From positions 1 through 9,416 of the forward strand of contig CAYOXS010000238.1 in assembly GCA_964407935.1 (NCBI GenBank): 9,416 bases of DNA. The letters are read 5' to 3'. Shown one piece after another: positions 1-6,250 of this stretch. The notes under the pieces are model-generated. The model was not told where the DNA came from and made no database searches. It was given only the letters and a program-made list of their open reading frames with translations. This DNA comes from J095 sp964407935. GTDB lineage: Bacteria; Chloroflexota; Anaerolineae; 4572-78; J111. How positions within the stretch are numbered: position 1 is the first letter of the stretch; each line of letters starts with the position of its first letter. The position numbers and the translations under genes are program-made.

Positions 1-43
1 CGGTTGTCAAGTAAAACTTTTGGCCCACCCAAAACTCCGCGCC

Positions 44-125
44 GGTTAAAATATTTTGACCAACTCTTAACCCCTCGTTAAAGAAGCATTAAAAAAGCTG
101 TAACCTATCTCTGCTAAAATACAGC
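44..125 (+). promoter_or_regulatory. Candidate promoter and dyads upstream of the PHP gene
   Basis: The leader is AT-rich. An extended -10 (TG, one base, TAAAAT) lies at 112-120 and would start transcription near 127, before the Shine-Dalgarno at 165-170. Two dyads surround it. One is an 18-bp near-perfect palindrome at 44-61 (GGT, A/T-rich centre, ACC, one mismatched pair). The other is a 6-bp inverted repeat, GCTGTA at 97-102 and TACAGC at 120-125, which brackets the -10. A second, weaker option is TTGACC at 56-61 with TAAAGA at 79-84 (17-bp spacer). The dyads could be regulator sites, but no cognate regulator can be named. This is inference from motifs only. Confidence 0.35.
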
Positions 126-175
126 AAACAAAATTTATTGTGCCAATCACCCAACAACGCATCCAGAGGGATAGA

Positions 176-919
176 ATGATAGGAAACGTACTTGCGCCGG
201 CCACAGCCACCGTCTTTGTTAAACCCGCTGTCTGGTCAAAAGCGGATTTGCATATCCACACCACCTTCAGCGATGGTTACATGACCCCATCAGAAACCAT
301 CGATATTATCGCCCGGGCGGCTCGGGTAAAAGTGGTGGCCATTACCGACCACGACACCACAACCGGAGCAGCGATTGCCCGGGATTACGCTCGCCAAAAA
401 TACCCCAACCTGGAAGTGATTGTTGGCCAGGAAATTACTACCGGTCAGGGTGATGTGGTAGGGCTGTTTTTACAAACCGATCTACCGTACTTTGCCACAG
501 CACTCGAGGCCATTGAGGCTGTTCACCGCCAGGGTGGATTGGCCGTGGCTGTTCATCCCTTTACCTTTAGCGGCGGGATGGAAAGCGTTCATAACGCCAT
601 CCGGCGCTTGCCGTTTGATGCCGTTGAAACCCGCCACGGCTGCCCGCTCAGTATTCCCGGCAATATCTGGGCAACGCTGGTCAATCGGTTTGGGCAGCGG
701 CTGCCGGCGCTGGGCAACAGCGATTCGCATATTCCCTACACGGTGGGGCAGGCCTTTACCTGGTTTCCGGGCGCCAGCGCCGCCGATCTGTATGTTGCCA
801 TTCAAACAAACTCGGTGCGACCGGGCGGAACCACCTGGAAAATCGGGAGCATGTTGCGCAAGTTACCCATACTGTTCAACCGCGCCGAAACCCGCCATGC
901 GACAGGCTTGCAGGCGTAA
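176..919 (+). CDS. PHP-domain metal-dependent phosphoesterase
   Basis: A 247-residue cytosolic protein of the PHP (polymerase and histidinol phosphatase) superfamily. Metal-binding motifs appear in the family order: HIH at 26-28 (in the stretch ADLHIHTTFSDG), DHD at 58-60, a Glu at 86 in GQEIT, HPF with His127, and NSDSH at 181-185. Members of this type hydrolyse phosphoesters, for example TrpH/YciV-like enzymes acting on 3',5'-nucleoside bisphosphates or RNA 5' ends. The exact substrate cannot be read from the sequence, and the protein is somewhat shorter than TrpH. The ATG at 176 is chosen because AGAGGG at 165-170 sits 5 nt upstream. An in-frame GTG at 140 would add 12 residues but has no ribosome binding site. 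A glycosyltransferase gene follows after 70 nt on the same strand, so the two may be cotranscribed. Family call is secure, substrate is not. Confidence 0.88.
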   Translation: MIGNVLAPATATVFVKPAVWSKADLHIHTTFSDGYMTPSETIDIIARAARVKVVAITDHDTTTGAAIARDYARQKYPNLEVIVGQEITTGQGDVVGLFLQTDLPYFATALEAIEAVHRQGGLAVAVHPFTFSGGMESVHNAIRRLPFDAVETRHGCPLSIPGNIWATLVNRFGQRLPALGNSDSHIPYTVGQAFTWFPGASAADLYVAIQTNSVRPGGTTWKIGSMLRKLPILFNRAETRHATGLQA

Positions 920-989
920 TCATTCCAACCTGTAGCCAATGCGCCAAACTGCTACCGGCGTTCAGACACCCCATCCGAGGTAAGTTGAG

Positions 990-2150
990 ATGCGAATTGC
1001 CTTTTTTACCGAAACTTTTTTGCCCAAAATCGACGGAATTGTCAACACCTTAACCTATCTGCTGGATTACCTGGCCCGGCGCGGGCACCAGAGTATTCTG
1101 TTTGCGCCCCAGGGTGGCCCAATGAGATACGCCAAAACTCCGGTGATCGGCCTGCCGGGGCTGCCCTTTCCCCTTTACCCTGAGTTGAAGCTGGTTTCAC
1201 CCCACATTAATGTCAGCCGCATGCTCAACACGTTTCAGCCCGATCTGATCCACGTGGTCAACCCCTTTTCGCTGGGAATTATTGGGTTGAAACACGCCAA
1301 AGCGCTCGGTATTCCGTTGGTTGCCTCGTACCACACCGATATCCCCGGTTTTGTAAGCCGATGGGGCTTTGGTATGCTCGAAGAACCTTTTTGGCGGTAT
1401 CTGCGCTGGCTGCATCAGGATGCCGATTTGAACCTGTGCCCCTCAACCGTAACCCAGGTCGAATTGGATCGCCAGGGATTTGCGCGCACCAAAGTGTGGA
1501 GCCGGGGCGTAGATACTAAAAGATTTTCGCCCAAACATTACACCCAAGATTGGCGTCGCCGCCTGTGCGCTCATCAGCCCAACGCGCCACTGCTGCTTTA
1601 CGTGGGCCGGCTCTCGCCGGAAAAACGGATTGACTGGCTCCGGCCCGTGCTCGACCAGATACCCGGCCTCAATTTAGCCATTGTTGGCGATGGGCCAGCC
1701 CGGGCCGACCTGGAAAAGCTGTTTGCCAACACCGCCACGGTTTTTACCGGCTATCTGCGCCACCACCAGTTGGCCCAGGCTTACGCCACCGCCGATATTT
1801 TTGTGTTTCCGGCTGCCAACGAAACGCTGGGCAACGTGGTGCTCGAAGCGATGGCATCGGGGCTGCCGGTGGTCGCCGCCCGGTCCGGCGGAGTGCTGGA
1901 CCACGTGATTGAAAACGAAACCGGGCTGTACTTTGACCCCGAATATCCGGCCAGTCTGGTTACCGTTGTCAACCGGTTAGTGCAAAATAAGCAATTAGCG
2001 CACAAATTGGGTGCTGGCGGCCGGCTGGCCGCCGAACAAAAAACCTGGGAGCATGTTTTCGATGGGCTGCTGCATGATTATGCCGCCGTGGCGCGCCGCA
2101 GGGTTCCGGCCTTTTCGCTATTACCCCTCGGCGTCAGAAACGGGCTGTAG
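990..2150 (+). CDS. Glycosyltransferase family 4 (GT-B fold)
   Basis: A 386-residue GT-B glycosyltransferase. The N-terminal acceptor domain opens with a beta strand and the G-rich turn DGIVNT (15-20), typical of GT4 enzymes close to MgtA and SqdX/SQD2. HTD at 115-117 fits the acceptor-side loop. The C-terminal nucleotide-sugar domain shows VGRLSPEKR (205-213), GDGPAR (233-238) and the E-x7-E signature, E278 to E286, inside ETLGNVVLEAMASG, followed by GLPVVAARSGG. Length matches the family. GAGG at 977-980 precedes the ATG by 9 nt. It probably transfers a hexose from a nucleotide sugar to a lipid or polysaccharide acceptor at the inner face of the membrane. No transmembrane segment is visible and the acceptor is unknown. 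The upstream PHP gene may share its transcript. Confidence 0.9.
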   Translation: MRIAFFTETFLPKIDGIVNTLTYLLDYLARRGHQSILFAPQGGPMRYAKTPVIGLPGLPFPLYPELKLVSPHINVSRMLNTFQPDLIHVVNPFSLGIIGLKHAKALGIPLVASYHTDIPGFVSRWGFGMLEEPFWRYLRWLHQDADLNLCPSTVTQVELDRQGFARTKVWSRGVDTKRFSPKHYTQDWRRRLCAHQPNAPLLLYVGRLSPEKRIDWLRPVLDQIPGLNLAIVGDGPARADLEKLFANTATVFTGYLRHHQLAQAYATADIFVFPAANETLGNVVLEAMASGLPVVAARSGGVLDHVIENETGLYFDPEYPASLVTVVNRLVQNKQLAHKLGAGGRLAAEQKTWEHVFDGLLHDYAAVARRRVPAFSLLPLGVRNGL

Positions 2151-2172
2151 GTAATTCCCCAGAAATTGACCC

Positions 2173-2215
2173 TTGACAAACAATTGTTTTACCTGTAATA
2201 TTGAGTGAATATTCA
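2173..2215 (+). promoter_or_regulatory. Autoregulated promoter of the TetR gene
   Basis: A near-consensus sigma70-type promoter: TTGACA at 2173-2178, a 17-bp spacer, and TAATAT at 2196-2201. Transcription should begin about 2208. A perfect 10-bp palindrome, TGAATATTCA, lies at 2206-2215, exactly over the start point, so a bound repressor would block initiation. The same palindrome recurs at 2835-2844 before the SDR gene. The wider sequence partly follows the TGAATGA-N4-TCATTCA type of site known for the Bacillus FadR member of the TetR family. Binding by the adjacent TetR protein is an inference. Confidence 0.7.
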
Positions 2216-2240
2216 ATTCGGGCAAGGGTATTCAGTATCA

Positions 2241-2810
2241 ATGGATCGCGTCGAAGACAAACGCACCGCCATCTTAAACGCCACATTGCGGCTGATCTCA
2301 CAAAATGGTTTTCACGGCACGGCAATGTCAATGGTGGCCAAAGAGGCCGGCGTCAGCGCGGGCATCATCTATCATTATTTTGATAGCAAAGACGCTCTGA
2401 TGGATGAATTGTACAGGCACATCAAGCGCAAATTTGGGCAAATACTCAACGAGAGTTTCGATCAAACGCAGCCGTTGAAAATCCAGATTCGGGAAATTTT
2501 GGGGCATATGATCAGGTATTACATCCATCGCCCACTTGAATCGGCTTTTTTGGAGCAATATACCCGTTCGCCCTATTTCAGTTCGGAAATTGAGGTGGAG
2601 GTTGGCCAGTACTACCTGCCTTTGCTTGAGTGTTTTCAGCGCGGCCAGCAGGAAATGATCCTTAAAAACCTTCCGGCTCCGGTAGTGCATACCCTGACTC
2701 TGGATGTAGCGACTTCGCTGGCCCAAAAGCACGCCGCCGGTTTCCTCACGCTCACCGATGAATTGATTGAGGAAATCATTGATGCCTGCTGGGAGGCCAT
2801 CAGGCAGTAA
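2241..2810 (+). CDS. TetR/AcrR-family transcriptional repressor
   Basis: A 189-residue TetR-family regulator. The N-terminal helix-turn-helix spans roughly residues 10-50, with the diagnostic run AMSMVAKEAGVSAGIIYHYF (28-47) followed by DSKDALMDEL. The remaining 140 residues are the variable alpha-helical ligand-binding and dimerisation domain, so the ligand cannot be deduced. ATG 2241 is preferred over an in-frame GTG at 2205 because the promoter at 2173-2201 would start transcription near 2208, downstream of that GTG. AAGGG at 2224-2228 is a somewhat distant ribosome binding site. A short-chain dehydrogenase follows. Matching palindromes at this gene's start point and before the dehydrogenase suggest autorepression and control of the SDR. 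The operator resembles those of fatty-acid-responsive TetR proteins, so an acyl-CoA or other hydrophobic ligand is possible but unproven. Confidence 0.9.
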   Translation: MDRVEDKRTAILNATLRLISQNGFHGTAMSMVAKEAGVSAGIIYHYFDSKDALMDELYRHIKRKFGQILNESFDQTQPLKIQIREILGHMIRYYIHRPLESAFLEQYTRSPYFSSEIEVEVGQYYLPLLECFQRGQQEMILKNLPAPVVHTLTLDVATSLAQKHAAGFLTLTDELIEEIIDACWEAIRQ

Positions 2811-2819
2811 AATTTTTTT
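2783..2819 (+). terminator. Possible intrinsic terminator overlapping the TetR stop codon
   Basis: TGCCTG at 2783-2788 pairs with CAGGCA at 2801-2806. After one C/T mismatch, TGG (2790-2792) pairs with CCA (2797-2799) around a GAGG tetraloop. A run of seven Ts follows at 2813-2819. The six bases (GTAAAA) between stem and T tract are more than in an ideal Rho-independent terminator, so termination may be partial. The stem lies inside the last codons of the TetR gene, whose stop is at 2808-2810. Confidence 0.4.
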
Positions 2820-2830
2820 GCCAATCAAAT

Positions 2831-2848
2831 TGAATGAATATTCACTTA
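2831..2848. promoter_or_regulatory. Putative TetR operator before the SDR gene
   Basis: The core palindrome TGAATATTCA (2835-2844) is identical to the one at the TetR transcription start. The wider 18-bp element (2831-2848) has half sites TGAATGAAT and ATTCACTTA, with 7 of 9 positions symmetric, which is close to the FadR-type (TetR family) operator of Bacillus. It ends only 6 nt before the SDR ribosome binding site. No good -35/-10 pair is seen here. The SDR therefore depends either on read-through from the TetR promoter or on a weak local promoter. Confidence 0.6.
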
Positions 2849-2863
2849 ACGAGGAGTCAAAAA

Positions 2864-3649
2864 ATGAGTAAAAAAGTAGCGTTAGTTACCGGCGCGTCAA
2901 GTGGTATCGGTAAAGAATTTGCCCACATTCACGCAGAGCAAGGTGGTGATCTTGTTATTGTGGCCAGGCGTGAAGACAAGCTGAATGCACTTAAAACAGA
3001 ATTAGTAAACAAACATGGCATTGAGGTGATGGTTATTGCCAAAGACCTGACCTTACCCGGTGCAGCTTCAGAAATTTACAGGGCGGTAAAGCAAGCAGGT
3101 GTAGAAGTAAATTACCTGATTAATAACGCCGGCTTTGGTGGGCGCGGTAAATTTTATGAGCGGGCCTGGGAGCAGGATTTAGCCATGATCAGCCTCAATG
3201 TGGTTGCTTTGACTGCGCTGACCAGATTTTTCCTGCCTGATTTTGTCAACCGCAATGAAGGAAAAATCCTTAATGTTTCATCGACAGCAAGTTTGATAGC
3301 CGGGCCATTGCAAGCTGTCTATTATGCAACAAAAGCCTACGTAACGTCATTCAGCAATGCCATTGCTGAAGAATTGCATGACACCAACATCACGGTTACG
3401 GCGCTCTTGCCGGGTGCAACAGAAACCGAATTTGCCAGCACCTCCGGCATGGATCAAACCAGCTTATTTGAGAACACGTTCAGTGCAAGAACCGTGGCAG
3501 AAGAGGGTTACAAAGCCATGTTGGCCGGCAAGTTAGATATTATGGCCGGGGTCACATTTACGCAGCGCATAATGATGGCCGCTATTCCTGTAACCCCAAA
3601 GAAAATGCTGCTGAAACAGATTCGGCAAATGCAAGAGGTGATGGCTTAA
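2864..3649 (+). CDS. Short-chain dehydrogenase/reductase (classical SDR)
   Basis: A 261-residue classical SDR that oxidises or reduces an alcohol/carbonyl with NAD(P). The cofactor motif TGASSGIG is at 9-16, with VARRE at 33-37 after the second strand. A basic pair in that position usually favours NADP(H). Further motifs are DLT at 61-63, NNAG at 87-90, Asn112, the catalytic Ser near 139-140 (NVSST) and Y153-x3-K157. The C-terminus resembles the DltE-like/YqjQ-type SDR branch and lacks the GG-x-Q ending of sorbitol-6-phosphate dehydrogenase, so this is not SrlD. ATG 2864 is chosen because GAGGAG (2851-2856) sits 7 nt upstream; a longer reading from 2834 would run through the operator. Its bases look AT-richer than its neighbours (about 43 percent GC in one 60-base line I counted). 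Substrate unknown. Confidence 0.9.
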   Translation: MSKKVALVTGASSGIGKEFAHIHAEQGGDLVIVARREDKLNALKTELVNKHGIEVMVIAKDLTLPGAASEIYRAVKQAGVEVNYLINNAGFGGRGKFYERAWEQDLAMISLNVVALTALTRFFLPDFVNRNEGKILNVSSTASLIAGPLQAVYYATKAYVTSFSNAIAEELHDTNITVTALLPGATETEFASTSGMDQTSLFENTFSARTVAEEGYKAMLAGKLDIMAGVTFTQRIMMAAIPVTPKKMLLKQIRQMQEVMA

Positions 3650-3748
3650 CCCCGGCATACGTTACCAGACCGGGCCAGATGCACCCAATGCGCCAGCATG
3701 TTGGAGACGATGCGTTGATGGCTGGCACAAGACCATAAAATTTTGAGC

Positions 3749-3777
3749 TGAGCCATCGCCATAATGGCGATGGCTCA
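3749..3777. terminator. 14-bp perfect stem, possible bidirectional terminator
   Basis: TGAGCCATCGCCAT (3749-3762) is followed, after a single A, by its exact reverse complement (3764-3777). A folded RNA would open the innermost pairs to form a loop. On the + strand no long T run follows (AGCTTT). On the - strand the stem is followed by GCTCAAAATTTTATGG, with only a short T tract. It lies about 100 nt after the SDR stop and may end that transcript, or protect its 3' end. Confidence 0.4.
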
Positions 3778-3791
3778 AGCTTTGCCCCGCC

Positions 3792-3847
3792 AAACATCCG
3801 TGAGCGCCGCTACCCCCTTCAATAATACCAGCGGCTCACAAATGTTT
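3792..3847. repeat. Long imperfect inverted repeat / structured element
   Basis: AAACAT (3792-3797) pairs with ATGTTT (3842-3847). After a 2x2 internal loop (CC/AA), GTGAGC (3800-3805) pairs with GCTCAC (3834-3839). After a GC bulge, CGCT (3808-3811) pairs with AGCG (3830-3833), leaving an 18-nt loop. That is 16 base pairs in three blocks, more than expected by chance. It could be a structured RNA, an old mobile-element end or a regulator site. Confidence 0.4.
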
Positions 3848-3971
3848 CCAGGCCAAAAACCCCTCTGAACGGTTGACAACACCCGATTCACTTCGCAGAA
3901 GTAACCACCACCGCAATCCCCAGCCAATTGGAGCCGGGCACTCAGAGCCGTTCCAGCCCAATCAAATGCAA

Positions 3972-4069
3972 AAAGTTGAATCTGTTTTCACATTTATGAA
4001 TTCATTCTTGACAAGAATCGGAATGTGTTATAGAATGTTGCTCAATTCTGTGAATACAAATTCAACTTT
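3972..4069 (+). promoter_or_regulatory. Promoter of the polyol PTS operon flanked by paired operators
   Basis: TTGACA at 4008-4013, a 17-bp spacer and TAGAAT at 4031-4036 form a strong sigma70-type promoter with a start near 4043. A 21-bp element at 3972-3992 returns as its reverse complement at 4049-4069 with only two differences. Each copy holds a TGAA-N6-TTCA partial palindrome. One copy lies upstream of the -35, the other just after the start point, with centres 77 bp apart. A 15-bp perfect palindrome (ATTCTTG, A, CAAGAAT) at 4004-4018 covers the -35 itself, and ATGAATTCAT at 3996-4005 adjoins it. SorC-family proteins act as tetramers, so binding both arms with DNA looping is a reasonable inference. 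Autoregulation by the gene at 4084 is likely. Confidence 0.7.
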
Positions 4070-4083
4070 GTGCAGAGGATGCC

Positions 4084-5076
4084 ATGGATGATGATCGACT
4101 GGAACTGCTGGGGCAGGTAGCGGTTTGGTACTACGAAGACAATATGGACCAAACCGAAATAGCCGAGCGCATTGGTAAATCCCGCTCGATGGTGTCCCGC
4201 ATGCTCAATGAAGCTCGTGATCTTGGGTTAATTGAGGTAAGAGTTAAGTTTCCGTTGAAAACTGACGCAGAGTTGGAAGCAAAACTTTGCGAGGCATTTA
4301 ATCTTACGCACGCCCGTGTTCTGGCAGACCCCCCTGCCGATTACTCAACCCTGTTACGGCGATTGGGACGGTTGGGCGCTTATTATCTGCAAGACCTTTT
4401 GCAGGATAATATTAAAATTGGTATTGGCTGGGGGGCCACGTTACACCAATTGGTAAAGGCGCTGCCCAGTACATCTTTAAAAGACGCGCTGGTCATCCAA
4501 ACAATGGGTTCAGTTGGCCGTGGCGACCCTATGATTGATGGCGCAGAATTGGCTCGCTGGCTGTCACAAAAGTTAATGGCCAAGCTCCACTTTTTGCCCG
4601 CCCCGTTGATTGTTGCCAACGAGGCCATTGCCAAAGCTCTGTTGAACGACCCGCTAATATCCAACACCCTGTCACTGGCCAGGCAGGTTGATATTGCCCT
4701 GGTGGGCATTGGTCCAATTGACTCCCAACTTTCCGGATTGTACCGCACCGGTTATCTGACTGATGCCGATGTGGAAAAATTTACTACCGATGGGTTAGTC
4801 GGTGATCTGATGGGTCGCCTGTTGGATATCAATGGAAATCTGTCTGATGTTCATCTGAACCGCTGCGTTGTAGGACAAGACCTGGAATCTTTAGGGCAAG
4901 TCCCACTTGCCATTGCCATCGCCGGCAACGTGATGAAAGTGCCGGCGGTGCTGGCGGCCTTGCGCAGCGGCTGCCTGAATGTCATTATAACCGATGCTTT
5001 AACTGCCACAGCGGTTTTAGAAGCACAATTAAATCAAATATCGGCCCAACCACAGCCTATTCTCGTCCCAAGCTAA
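4084..5076 (+). CDS. SorC/DeoR-type sugar-responsive transcriptional regulator
   Basis: A 330-residue SorC-family regulator. The N-terminal helix-turn-helix spans about 8-48 (QTEIAERIGKSRSMVSRML, then ARDLGLIEVRV). The rest is the sugar-phosphate-binding domain related to phosphosugar isomerases: GIGWGATL (113-120), QTMGSVGRG (139-147), DIALVGIGP (203-211) and the C-terminal GNVMKVPAVLAALRSG followed by NVIITD. Length and motif order match full-length members such as SorC, DeoR and CggR. AGAGGA at 4074-4079 lies close to the ATG. It stands first in the polyol PTS operon, downstream of a promoter bracketed by two inverted 21-bp elements, so it likely senses the phosphorylated polyol or a downstream sugar phosphate and controls the operon including itself. 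Whether it represses or activates cannot be told from sequence. Confidence 0.92.
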   Translation: MDDDRLELLGQVAVWYYEDNMDQTEIAERIGKSRSMVSRMLNEARDLGLIEVRVKFPLKTDAELEAKLCEAFNLTHARVLADPPADYSTLLRRLGRLGAYYLQDLLQDNIKIGIGWGATLHQLVKALPSTSLKDALVIQTMGSVGRGDPMIDGAELARWLSQKLMAKLHFLPAPLIVANEAIAKALLNDPLISNTLSLARQVDIALVGIGPIDSQLSGLYRTGYLTDADVEKFTTDGLVGDLMGRLLDINGNLSDVHLNRCVVGQDLESLGQVPLAIAIAGNVMKVPAVLAALRSGCLNVIITDALTATAVLEAQLNQISAQPQPILVPS

Positions 5077-5203
5077 GCTACCCACTTCTACAACCCAAAC
5101 CAATCGTTATCCAGTTTTTCCGGCAAACTGGCCCTGGCTTCGGATTGCCAAAAACCGGAGGTAAATTTTGTGATCAAAAAAATTACCAGAGGAGGATACG
5201 GAA
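5077..5203 (+). promoter_or_regulatory. Leader between the regulator and gutM, with small hairpin
   Basis: The 127-nt gap holds a 7-bp perfect stem-loop, CCAGTTT (5111-5117) and AAACTGG (5125-5131), with a 7-nt loop and no T tract. No convincing -35/-10 pair is visible, so the PTS genes are probably read from the promoter at 4008-4036. A strong Shine-Dalgarno, AGAGGAGGA at 5188-5196, serves the next gene. The hairpin may set the ratio of regulator to transporter mRNA, but this is speculative. Confidence 0.3.
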
Positions 5204-5479
5204 ATGCAGCTTGTTTTTGATAATTTCACAGTGTTTCTTATTGGGTTGGTGGTGATGTGGTTGTTTCAGTTTGGATTGGCCTATTTTCAAATGCGCCGGT
5301 TTTACAGACGAATGGTTCAACTCAAACGGACCGGGCTGACCGCTGTTGGGTTGTGCGGCAACCAATATAAAGGGCGTGCCTACGCCGTACTGACCATTGA
5401 TGAAAATGATCGGGTAGTCCATGCCGAAAGATTTTCCGGCTGGACCGTTTTTGCCAACCTTAAGCCGGTACCAGAAATG
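5204..5479 (+). CDS. gutM: GutM-like glucitol operon protein, interrupted by assembly gap
   Basis: The 92 residues before the gap match the GutM (SrlM) family, known in E. coli as an activator of the glucitol operon. One N-terminal membrane segment (about 9-28) is followed by RRFYRR and a small soluble domain with GRAYAVLTIDENDRVV, then FSGWTVFANLKPVPEM. These correspond in order to GRFKPRVVVAIALDDQQRIV and GLTVFARPQKIP as I recall them in E. coli GutM (119 residues). AGAGGAGGA at 5188-5196 supports ATG 5204. The 3' end is lost in the 100-N gap, whose real length is unknown. After the gap, one frame stops at 5591, another at 5625, and the third runs into the next gene, so the reading frame and stop cannot be assigned. 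Neighbouring PTS genes confirm the identification. The family's molecular role is poorly known. Confidence 0.8.
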
Positions 5480-5579
5480 NNNNNNNNNNNNNNNNNNNNN
5501 NNNNNNNNNNNNNNNNNNNNNNNNNNNNNNNNNNNNNNNNNNNNNNNNNNNNNNNNNNNNNNNNNNNNNNNNNNNNNNN
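5480..5579. other. Assembly gap (100 Ns)
   Basis: Exactly 100 unknown bases, the conventional filler for a scaffold gap of unknown size. It removes the 3' part of gutM. Any translation across it is meaningless, and the spacing between gutM and the EIIC gene is unreliable. Confidence 0.95.
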
Positions 5580-5660
5580 GTACCGGATTAACACTTTTTG
5601 CGTTGTTGAACACCGTTGTTACTAATTTATCAAAGTTGATTTTACTTAAGGAGGCACGAA

Positions 5661-6218
5661 ATGTTAGATGGTTTGGTTTGGCTGGCCGAGCATTTTATCG
5701 GCATGTTTGTCCAGGGTGGCCAGGTATTCACCAGTTTGGTCACCGGCATTGTTCCGCTTCTGATTATTCTGTTAACCGGCGTTAATGCCCTGGTAGCCTT
5801 GATTGGGGCTGAGCGGATTGAGCGCGTGGGTGAGTGGGCCGCCCGTGATGGTTTGGTTTTCTATCCCATCCGCTATTTAGTGTTGCCGGTCCTGTCGGTT
5901 TTCTTTTTAACCAATCCTATGGCCTATACAATGGGGCGTTTTTTGCCAGAAAAATACAAACCGGCTTTTTACGACGCCGCCGTCTCTTACGTTCACCCGC
6001 CCCTGGGCATTTTTCCGCACATCAACCCCGGCGAGTTGTTTGTCTGGTTGGGTATTGCTACCGGCATTGAAACTCTGGGATTGTCCGTTGTGCCGCTGGC
6101 CGTGCGCTACCTGTTAATTGGGATGGTGGTTATTTTCATCCGGGGCGTTGTTACCGAACGGATCACGGCGATCATGTGGGCCAGGGAAAGCGCCAAAACA
6201 GCGGCGGCCACAGCATAA
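5661..6218 (+). CDS. srlA: PTS glucitol/sorbitol-type transporter EIIC component
   Basis: A 185-residue membrane protein matching E. coli SrlA (187 residues) end to end. Shared features are WLAEHFIGMF near the N-terminus, GGQVFTSLVTGIVPLLI, IERVGEW (53-59), NPM (85-87), GRFLPEKYKP (92-101) and the family signature FPHINPGELFVWLGIATG (118-135). About four hydrophobic stretches are visible (24-48, 68-90, 127-140, 144-163). With the protein encoded at 6251 it should form the membrane channel that binds and translocates a hexitol or other polyol for phosphorylation. AAGGAGG at 5648-5654 precedes the ATG. The next gene starts 32 nt downstream. Membership in the glucitol PTS family is clear. Substrate is inferred from the family and could be a different polyol. 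Confidence 0.93.
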   Translation: MLDGLVWLAEHFIGMFVQGGQVFTSLVTGIVPLLIILLTGVNALVALIGAERIERVGEWAARDGLVFYPIRYLVLPVLSVFFLTNPMAYTMGRFLPEKYKPAFYDAAVSYVHPPLGIFPHINPGELFVWLGIATGIETLGLSVVPLAVRYLLIGMVVIFIRGVVTERITAIMWARESAKTAAATA

Positions 6219-6250
6219 CAGCGGATATAAAAAGACAAAGGAGCTGAAAA

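Larger units (their letters stand above)
3650..3971. other. Non-coding stretch with three tandem inverted repeats
   Basis: About 320 bases without a credible gene. Three inverted repeats follow one another: GCCAGC/GCTGGC at 3692-3726, a 14-bp perfect stem at 3749-3777, and a long imperfect stem at 3792-3847. The second is listed separately as a possible terminator and the third as a repeat. After 3848 the sequence up to the operator at 3972 shows only a 5-bp ACTTC/GAAGT mini-dyad at 3890-3902. An open frame across 3873-4091 has no ribosome binding site and no protein-like composition. Confidence 0.5.

Noticed and set aside
140..175. Upstream in-frame GTG start for the PHP protein
   Set aside because: No ribosome binding site in front of it, while ATG 176 has AGAGGG at an ideal distance. 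The added 12 residues carry no domain sequence.
2205..2240. GTG start for the TetR protein
   Set aside because: It lies at or before the predicted transcription start (about 2208) and inside the operator. The HTH region is complete from ATG 2241.
2328..2828. Minus-strand open frame of 166 codons opposite the TetR gene
   Set aside because: It is a shadow of a well-supported gene, with no family motifs of its own.
2834..2863. Earlier start for the SDR
   Set aside because: It would translate through the operator and the Shine-Dalgarno. ATG 2864 has a strong GAGGAG and the usual short N-terminus before the TGASSGIG motif.
2864..3649. SDR as the missing sorbitol-6-phosphate dehydrogenase (SrlD)
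   Set aside because: It sits in a different transcription unit under a TetR operator, and its C-terminus lacks the ending typical of SrlD.
3873..4091. Plus-strand open frame before the SorC gene
   Set aside because: No ribosome binding site or recognisable domain, and it runs through the promoter and both operators.
5631..5640. CAAAGTTGA match to the SorC operator arm near the EIIC gene
   Set aside because: Only about nine bases match, with no second half and no promoter. Likely chance, next to an assembly gap.
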